Positions 1 to 4,043 of a DNA stretch of 5,742 nt are shown here, piece after piece. A program made the position numbers and the translations under genes. Numbering within the stretch: position 1 is the first letter of the stretch; every line of letters starts with the position of its first letter. A model generated the notes under the pieces. The model worked only from the letters and a program-made list of their open reading frames with translations. It did not search any database and was not told the origin of the DNA. This DNA comes from Lentimicrobiaceae bacterium (GTDB lineage: Bacteria; Bacteroidota; Bacteroidia; Bacteroidales; WCHB1-69), in contig WQSU01000172.1 in NCBI GenBank assembly GCA_009787675.1, positions 1-5,742 on the forward strand, written 5' to 3'.

Positions 1-2201
1 CTGAAGATTACAGCAAAGTGATTACGACACTTGGTAGTGTAGGCGATAATTATCCTATATATTTTATAAGCTATAGTTTCTGTGAAATTTTCTGCAACAG
101 ACTGAATAACTTATTGTCTGATCTGTTGCCGGAAGGTTATAAATTTCGCATACCTACAGAGGCGCAATGGGAATACGCCGCACGTGGCGGAAAAATGAGC
201 AAAGGTTATACTTTCAGCGGAAGTGATCATACTAATGAAGTGGCTTGGTATGACGCTAATAGTGAGGAAAAAATTCATGAAGTAGGAAAGAAAATAAAAA
301 ATGAACTCGGCATTTACGACATGAGCGGCAACGTATGGGAGTGGTGTAGAGACCGATATAACGTAAATTATTACAGCAGTAGCCCTGCTGTCAATCCAAA
401 AGGACCCGATAAAGGAAATGAATATGTATTGCGTGGCGGCAGTTGGGATCAAAATGAGTGGGCTTGTCGTAATGCAACACGCCACAGAGACGATCCTGCA
501 GCCTACACGGCAAACTATGGTTTTCGCCTTGCTTTAGAACCTCCGCCAAAATTAACTGGTAGTGGTTTTTTTGGATATACAGGTAATTACACCACTTCCA
601 AGCTCGCTTCAGGCAAAAACCTTACTTTTAGAGTAAACAACGTGAAATTTGAGATGGCTTTTGTGGAGGGTGGAGACTTTTTAATGGGCTGTACCTCAGA
701 ACAAAAGAATTGCGATACGATTGAAAAACCCGCCCACAGTGTCAAACTTTCAAATTACTATATGAGTAAACTCCTCATCACGCAAAAGTTGTGGCAGGCT
801 GTAATGGGTACAACCCTACAGCAGCAGCGCGATTTAGCCAACCCCAATTGGGGCATTTATGGTGAAGGTGATCAATATCCCATGTATTATGTGAGCTATG
901 AAGAGTGTAAAGTTTTTTGTGAAAAAATAAATCAATTGTTATATACACAATTACCTGAAAATTACAAATTTAGAATTCCAACAGAGGCACAGTGGGAGTA
1001 TGCCGCACGGGGCGGAAAAAAAGACCAAGGCTATACCTATAGCGGAGGTAACAAGATAAGTAAAGCAGCATGGTGGGAGGGCAATAGCGACAACCGAATT
1101 CGTGCAACAGGATTAAAAGCTAAAAATGTACTCGGCATCTACGACATGAGTGGCAACGTATGGGAATGGTGCCGAGACTGGTTTGAAGAGGATTACTACA
1201 GTTACGGCTCAACCACCAACCCGCAAGGACCACTATCCGGCACCCAACGCGTTTTGCGCGGTGGTAGCTGGAATCTCAAGCCGTGGCATTCTCGTGTAAC
1301 CACGCGCTATCATTATGAACCTGAAGCACGTTCCTCGAATGTAGGCTTTCGCATTGCCTTGGAACCTGCAAAAGCGCTGTTTGATTTAATATCTTTAAAA
1401 AACGCTGCTCGCACGCTATCGCCTCAGTTCTCTTCTGAAAAAATCCGTTATTTCAAAATAGATGATATGGGTTTTGACATGATTTTTGTGGAAGGGGGAA
1501 CATTTACTATGGGCTGTACATCAAATCCCAACGATTGTTTCGCCAATGAAGAACCCACTCACAGTGTCACAGTGTCTGATTTTTATATAGGTAAAATTCA
1601 GATTACCCAACAACTATGGAAAAAAGTTATGGGAACCACCCTACAGCAGCAGCTCGATTCGGTGAATACCAATTTGGAACTTCATGGCGAAGGTGATCTG
1701 TACCCCATGTATTACATCAATTATACCGAATGTGTAGCATTTTGTGAAAATCTAAACCAATTATTATCCAATCAATTACCCAAAGGTTATAAATTTAGTC
1801 TTCCTACAGAAGCACAATGGGAATATGCCGCACGTGGTGGCAAAAAGAGCAAAGGCTATGTGTATAGCGGCGGCGATAACCTTGTAAAAATAGCATGGAA
1901 TGAAGAAAATTCGACCCGCGAAACAGGAAGACTCAAGAAAAACGAACTCGGCATTTATGACATGAGCGGTAATGTTTGGGAATGGTGTCTTGATTGGTTT
2001 GACGGTGAATATTACAACTACAGTCCTTCCACCGATCCTACAGGACCTGCGTATGGGTACCACCGTGCCCTTCGTGGAGGTAGTTGGCGCAGCATTGCGC
2101 AAGGCTGTCGCGTATCGTGCCGCTTTAAGAGCTCACCCAACGAGCGGGCGAGCAACTGCGGGCTGCGAGTGGCATTGGTGAAAGAGAGAAATGAGAGATG
2201 A
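1..2201 (+). CDS. Multidomain SUMF1/FGE-sulfatase-like repeat protein, 5' partial
   Basis: The reading frame is open from the window edge (first whole codon at 3) to TGA at 2199-2201. The GTG at 18 is not a start: the residues around it align without gaps to the middle of the next domain (E-D...G-D-N-Y-P against R-D...G-D-Q-Y-P), so the gene begins upstream. It holds three tandem formylglycine-generating-enzyme-like domains. Each has IPTEAQWEYAARGG or LPTEAQWEYAARGG, then LGIYDMSGNVWEWC, then LRGGSW and a closing GFR/GLR-A-L. Units 2 and 3 also show the domain start (F/I-V-E-G-G-x-F-x-MGCTS). True formylglycine-generating enzymes carry two Cys five residues apart just after GGS. Here the first position is Gln, Leu and Ser in units 1, 2 and 3, and the second is Cys, Ser and Cys. 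Sulfatase activation is therefore unlikely, and a binding or structural role is more plausible (inference). No C-terminal sorting domain is visible; the protein ends about seven residues after the last domain. Any signal peptide lies outside the window. Confidence 0.93.
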   Translation, partial: EDYSKVITTLGSVGDNYPIYFISYSFCEIFCNRLNNLLSDLLPEGYKFRIPTEAQWEYAARGGKMSKGYTFSGSDHTNEVAWYDANSEEKIHEVGKKIKNELGIYDMSGNVWEWCRDRYNVNYYSSSPAVNPKGPDKGNEYVLRGGSWDQNEWACRNATRHRDDPAAYTANYGFRLALEPPPKLTGSGFFGYTGNYTTSKLASGKNLTFRVNNVKFEMAFVEGGDFLMGCTSEQKNCDTIEKPAHSVKLSNYYMSKLLITQKLWQAVMGTTLQQQRDLANPNWGIYGEGDQYPMYYVSYEECKVFCEKINQLLYTQLPENYKFRIPTEAQWEYAARGGKKDQGYTYSGGNKISKAAWWEGNSDNRIRATGLKAKNVLGIYDMSGNVWEWCRDWFEEDYYSYGSTTNPQGPLSGTQRVLRGGSWNLKPWHSRVTTRYHYEPEARSSNVGFRIALEPAKALFDLISLKNAARTLSPQFSSEKIRYFKIDDMGFDMIFVEGGTFTMGCTSNPNDCFANEEPTHSVTVSDFYIGKIQITQQLWKKVMGTTLQQQLDSVNTNLELHGEGDLYPMYYINYTECVAFCENLNQLLSNQLPKGYKFSLPTEAQWEYAARGGKKSKGYVYSGGDNLVKIAWNEENSTRETGRLKKNELGIYDMSGNVWEWCLDWFDGEYYNYSPSTDPTGPAYGYHRALRGGSWRSIAQGCRVSCRFKSSPNERASNCGLRVALVKERNER
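3..539 (+). repeat. FGE-like domain unit 1 (truncated by window edge)
   Basis: This is the C-terminal two-thirds or so of the first visible domain; compared with unit 2, roughly the first 70 residues are missing to the left. The hallmark LGIYDMSGNVWEWC begins at 306 and LRGGSW lies near 429-446. After GGSW the residues are D-Q-N-E-W-A-C, so only the second of the two catalytic Cys positions of true FGE is a Cys. Confidence 0.85.
621..1364 (+). repeat. FGE-like domain unit 2 (complete)
   Basis: This is a complete domain of about 248 residues. Its LGIYDMSGNVWEWC begins at 1131, exactly 825 bases (275 codons) after the same motif in unit 1. The domain opens with F-V-E-G-G-D-F-L-MGCTSE and contains TTLQQQRD followed by a G-E-G-D-x-YPMYY motif. 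After GGSW the residues are N-L-K-P-W-H-S, so neither FGE catalytic cysteine is present. A linker of about 25 residues joins it to unit 3. Confidence 0.88.
1443..2177 (+). repeat. FGE-like domain unit 3 (complete)
   Basis: This is a complete domain of about 245 residues. Its LGIYDMSGNVWEWC begins at 1947, 816 bases (272 codons) after that of unit 2. Units 2 and 3 share an identical 15-base stretch, accctacagcagcag, encoding the T-L-Q-Q-Q motif, which points to duplication within the gene. After GGSW the residues are R-S-I-A-Q-G-C, so the first catalytic Cys position is Ser. Another Cys follows four residues after the retained one. Confidence 0.88.
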
Positions 2202-2232
2202 GGAATGAGAGGTGAGGAATGAGAGGTGAGGA
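2185..2232 (+). repeat. Purine-rich 14-bp tandem repeat across the stop codon
   Basis: The unit tgaggaatgagagg occurs exactly at 2199-2212 and 2213-2226, with a partial third copy (tgagga) at 2227-2232. A degenerate copy matching 11 of 14 positions precedes it at 2185-2198, inside the coding region. The stop codon of the FGE-repeat gene is the first triplet of the first exact unit, so the last few residues (E-R-N-E-R) are encoded by repeat-like DNA. Expansion or contraction by replication slippage is plausible. Confidence 0.8.
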
Positions 2233-2261
2233 TTTGGGGATTAGATAATTAGATGATAAAC

Positions 2262-2309
2262 TTGCCGTCAGTTTTAACCAATTGCCGTCAGTTTTAACTG
2301 ACGGACAAT
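2262..2309 (+). repeat. Duplicated 17-mer, second copy completing a perfect hairpin
   Basis: The 17-mer ttgccgtcagttttaac occurs at 2262-2278 and again at 2282-2298. Only the second copy is followed by the matching arm, giving the perfect 20-base palindrome CCGTCAGTTTTAACTGACGG at 2285-2304. Allowing one unpaired A (2305), ATTG at 2281-2284 pairs with CAAT at 2306-2309 and lengthens the stem. The first copy is a broken half-hairpin. No T-run follows, so this looks like a REP-type repeated element rather than a terminator. Confidence 0.75.
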
Positions 2310-2331
2310 AAAATATAAATCAAATTCATAA

Positions 2332-2375
2332 GGCTTTAGCCACAATATTTCTTTGGCTAAAGCCCCATTTTTTTT
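2332..2375 (+). terminator. Probable rho-independent terminator after the FGE-repeat gene
   Basis: GGCTTTAGCCA (2332-2342) and TGGCTAAAGCC (2354-2364) form a perfect 11-bp stem with an 11-base loop. It is followed after three bases by eight T at 2368-2375. The position, about 130 bases after the only upstream stop codon, suits termination of that transcript. Both arms are near-palindromes themselves, and they match the cores of the neighbouring hairpins, so this may be a repeated element that also acts as a terminator. Confidence 0.6.
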
Positions 2376-2383
2376 CATTTTCA

Positions 2384-2406
2384 GCCCGTTGGATAAAGCC
2401 AACGGC
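2384..2406 (+). repeat. Third palindrome of the hairpin cluster
   Basis: CCGTTGG (2386-2392) pairs perfectly with CCAACGG (2399-2405) around the loop ATAAAG. An outer G-C pair (2384 with 2406) forms if C2385 is bulged. It has the same 20-base length and the same CCGT...ACGG ends as the hairpin at 2285-2304, with different but still complementary inner arms. The stretch ttggataaagcc (2389-2400) matches 11 of 12 bases of the terminator's right arm (2353-2364). Confidence 0.7.
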
Positions 2407-2655
2407 AAATAGTTAACCTCGCTTTGATGAAGTTTAAGAGGACGGGGAGGCAAAAAAAAATAAACCCCTCAAACTTTTTCTAAAAAAAGAGCAGCTGAGT
2501 TAAGGCACAACGCCCTACAGAGGGAAACAAGGCGCTCCGTTAAAAACTGAATTTGCGACTTGAACAGGTAAGGTAGCTCATGTCTGATGTGCAAGCAAGT
2601 TTTAGTTAAAATGAGCAAATAAAAACTTATTATTAACGTTAAATTTGATAAACTT
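2407..2655. other. Non-coding spacer, no gene recognised
   Basis: I find no convincing coding frame on either strand. An A9 run lies at about 2452-2460. A patch near 2510-2545, less A/T-rich than its flanks, holds short complementary pieces (CCCT/AGGG and CGCC/GGCG) but no convincing long fold. A minus-strand open frame covering most of the region shows no family motif. The right end leads directly into the peptide gene at 2656 and carries its likely start-proximal signals. Confidence 0.5.
2633..2647 (+). promoter_or_regulatory. Palindrome and possible Bacteroidota -7 element before the peptide gene
   Basis: TTAACGTTAA (2633-2642) is a perfect 10-bp palindrome. Overlapping it, TAAATTTG (2640-2647) fits the Bacteroidota -7 consensus TAnnTTTG exactly. 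The ATG follows only eight bases later, so a transcript from here would be almost leaderless. No TTTG is seen at the expected -33 position. In such A/T-rich DNA a chance match is quite possible. Confidence 0.25.
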
Positions 2656-2881
2656 ATGAAAAATTTTAAATTAAACAAATTAGCTGAAAATAGGCTAAAT
2701 GAAAAAAGAAATGAATGGTTTAACAGGTGGCAAAGATGTGTATACTTTTATGTGCAAAAAAGACGACATTACAAACTGTTGCGGGGCAATGTGTTCATGC
2801 TTGGCACTAGGCTGGTTCTCAGAAACCACTGCCTCTATTGGAGACTATAATGCGTCTTCAGCTATAAGACCTTTTGTATAA
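2656..2881 (+). pseudogene. Frameshifted Cys-rich peptide precursor with double-Gly leader (RiPP-like)
   Basis: The ATG at 2656 opens a leader, MKNFKLNKLAENRLNEK, that closely resembles the start of 'GG-Bacteroidales' natural-product precursors (recalled as TIGR04149), whose leaders typically run K-L-N-x-L-(x)n-EKEMN-x-L-x-GG. In this frame the next residues are not leader-like and the frame ends at 2850. The expected continuation, K-E-M-N-G-L-T-G-G, is in the +1 frame, reached by removing one A from the A6 run at 2702-2707. The repaired product would have 74 residues: a 25-residue leader ending in Gly-Gly (codons 2726-2731) and a 49-residue core with five Cys (one single, one C-C pair, one C-S-C), ending at TAA 2879-2881. 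Such leaders are normally removed during export by a C39-peptidase ABC transporter (family knowledge); no transporter or modifying enzyme is in view. Alternatives are a homopolymer sequencing error, a true pseudogene, slippage, or a short peptide starting at ATG 2699. Confidence 0.7.
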
Positions 2882-2939
2882 AATAAAAGAGTTTATTGAA
2901 ATTAGTATATTAAATTGAATTGCTCTTGAGGATATATAT

Positions 2940-2965
2940 CATCATAAATATTCATCATAAATATT
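2940..2965 (+). repeat. 13-bp perfect tandem duplication upstream of the retropepsin-like gene
   Basis: CATCATAAATATT occurs at 2940-2952 and immediately again at 2953-2965, ending 11 bases before the ATG at 2977. It lies in the A/T-rich start region and could alter expression if its copy number varies, but this is speculative. Confidence 0.75.
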
Positions 2966-2976
2966 AAAAAAATTAT

Positions 2977-3855
2977 ATGAAAAAAAAATTTTTATTTGTC
3001 TTTTTGCTCTTTGCTCTTTTCAAATTCAATGGGCATGCACAACCCATACAAAATGGCAATATTGAAGAAACTACAACTATCCCTTTCAATTTGCAAAGGG
3101 ATAGAATTTATCTTCAAATTCAACTATTTGATGGGATTTTTAATGTTTTTCTTGATAATGGCGCCCCAAAAACAATGTTTCCTTCTTCAATAATAGAGAA
3201 ATTTACCTCATTGCCCGATTCATTAATATGCCAAACTTTTCCTAAAGTACCTGATCTTAAAGATTGTGAAAAAAAAATTACCCTTAGTGTTGGCAATTAT
3301 GATTTAATTCTGGATACTATTCGTTGTCATACGAATAATATGTTTCAGCTTGGCGCTGAATTATTTGAACGTAGAATTGTGAATTTAGATTTTGTTAATG
3401 AAACACTTACATTATCTAATACTTTGCCTGGAGATATTGACACCTATATTGCCGTTGAGATGAGTTCTCAAAAGCATGAAAACAGGTTTGGGGTAATACA
3501 ACACTATTTTCTGATTCATATACCTGATTTTAAAAACTTTTTTTATCAAAATATTCCCTTGGTTTTTAATGTTGATCTTGGTGGAAGATCATCTGTTGTA
3601 GCTGATAAAACAATAAAAAAAGTTGATTATAAAAACTTTATTAACAACCCAACACTCATATCCTATTTGTTTTCAAGTGAAATAATGTTTAATCGGCCGA
3701 CTATGCGAATTTCATATATTGGCGGGGGTGAAATTTCTCAGGAAGAAAAATTTGCCTACTTTGACGGTGTGATAGGAGTTGATATTTTGAAAAGGTTTCA
3801 CAATGTTATTTTTGATTACCAAGGAAAAAAGTTTTATGTAAGAAATAATAAATGA
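2977..3855 (+). CDS. Secreted retropepsin-like aspartic protease homologue with altered active sites
   Basis: The product has 292 residues, with a signal peptide at about 1-21 (Lys-rich start, Phe/Leu core, cleavage near G-H-A/Q), so it probably acts in the periplasm or outside the cell. The body reads as two similar lobes. Lobe 1 (about 35-148) has V-F-L-D60-N-G-A and ends in a G-A-E-L-F...V-N-L-D-F...L-T-L strand pair. Lobe 2 (about 165-290) has F-N-V-D200-L-G and ends in GVIGVDILKRF...V-I-F-D-Y...K-K-F-Y-V, a typical retropepsin-like ending. Both catalytic Asp are present, but the usual D-T-G or D-S-G has become D-N-G and D-L-G, so activity is uncertain. The ATG at 2977 fits: the signal peptide begins there and an A/T-rich tract precedes it, with no Shine-Dalgarno site. 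The gene lies 95 bases after the peptide gene on the same strand and could share its transcript. It looks more A/T-rich than its large neighbours. Substrate is unknown. Confidence 0.8.
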   Translation: MKKKFLFVFLLFALFKFNGHAQPIQNGNIEETTTIPFNLQRDRIYLQIQLFDGIFNVFLDNGAPKTMFPSSIIEKFTSLPDSLICQTFPKVPDLKDCEKKITLSVGNYDLILDTIRCHTNNMFQLGAELFERRIVNLDFVNETLTLSNTLPGDIDTYIAVEMSSQKHENRFGVIQHYFLIHIPDFKNFFYQNIPLVFNVDLGGRSSVVADKTIKKVDYKNFINNPTLISYLFSSEIMFNRPTMRISYIGGGEISQEEKFAYFDGVIGVDILKRFHNVIFDYQGKKFYVRNNK

Positions 3856-3989
3856 AATGAAACGCTTTTTAAGTAAAAATAATATTTTTTATCAGTTGTC
3901 AAACCTAAGACAAATAGTTTTTGAAGTAACCGAAGTAAAGTAAACAAATTATCACAAAAACTGAATTAAAACTTCTTTCTCTTGTAGCC

Positions 3990-4016
3990 GGTGCGTAATA
4001 TTTGGGCGCCTTTTTT
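3990..4016 (+). terminator. Weak hairpin followed by T6 before the phosphatase gene
   Basis: GGTGC (3990-3994) can pair with GCGCC (4006-4010), including one G-U pair, around an 11-base loop, and is followed directly by six T (4011-4016). It could terminate transcription from the retropepsin-like gene or act in the leader of the next gene. The stem is only five pairs, so a chance occurrence is possible. Confidence 0.25.
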
Positions 4017-4043
4017 GCCGCATAATTTTATAAAACATTTATT

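Noticed and set aside
18..20. GTG as start codon of the FGE-repeat gene
   Set aside because: The frame is open to the left edge, and the codons before and after it align without gaps to the interior of unit 2, so it is an internal Val codon.
111..485. Minus-strand open frame of 124 codons
   Set aside because: It lies wholly opposite the conserved FGE-like unit 1, and a similar antisense frame lies opposite the matching part of unit 3 (1776-2102). Both are by-products of the repeated coding sequence, with no motif of their own.
1776..2102. Minus-strand open frame of 108 codons
   Set aside because: It is the antisense shadow of FGE-like unit 3; its sequence resembles the shadow of unit 1 only because the sense strands are repeats.
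2285..2406. CRISPR array from the repeated palindromes
   Set aside because: The repeats are self-complementary, differ in sequence, have irregular spacing, and no unique spacers of constant length separate them.
2510..2545. tRNA or other structured RNA in the spacer
   Set aside because: Only short complementary pieces of four or five bases are visible; there is no cloverleaf, T-loop or anticodon arm.
2469..2678. Minus-strand open frame of 69 codons in the spacer
   Set aside because: It overlaps the start of the peptide gene, has no recognisable motif and a composition typical of chance A/T-rich translation.
2702..2708. Programmed -1 frameshift site of the A-AAA-AAG type
   Set aside because: The bases AAAAAAG are present, but the leader is read as GAA-AAA-AGA, so the phase is wrong, and the needed shift is +1 (or -2), not -1. 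Transcript slippage on only six A would be weak, so an indel or sequencing error is favoured.
2542..3967. Shared 12-mer aaaaactgaatt at 2542-2553 and 3956-3967
   Set aside because: Both copies are A/T-rich and the similarity does not extend, so chance is sufficient.
3996..4004. Promoter-like TAATATTTG before the phosphatase gene
   Set aside because: It has three rather than two bases between TA and TTTG, and no properly spaced -33 TTTG is present.
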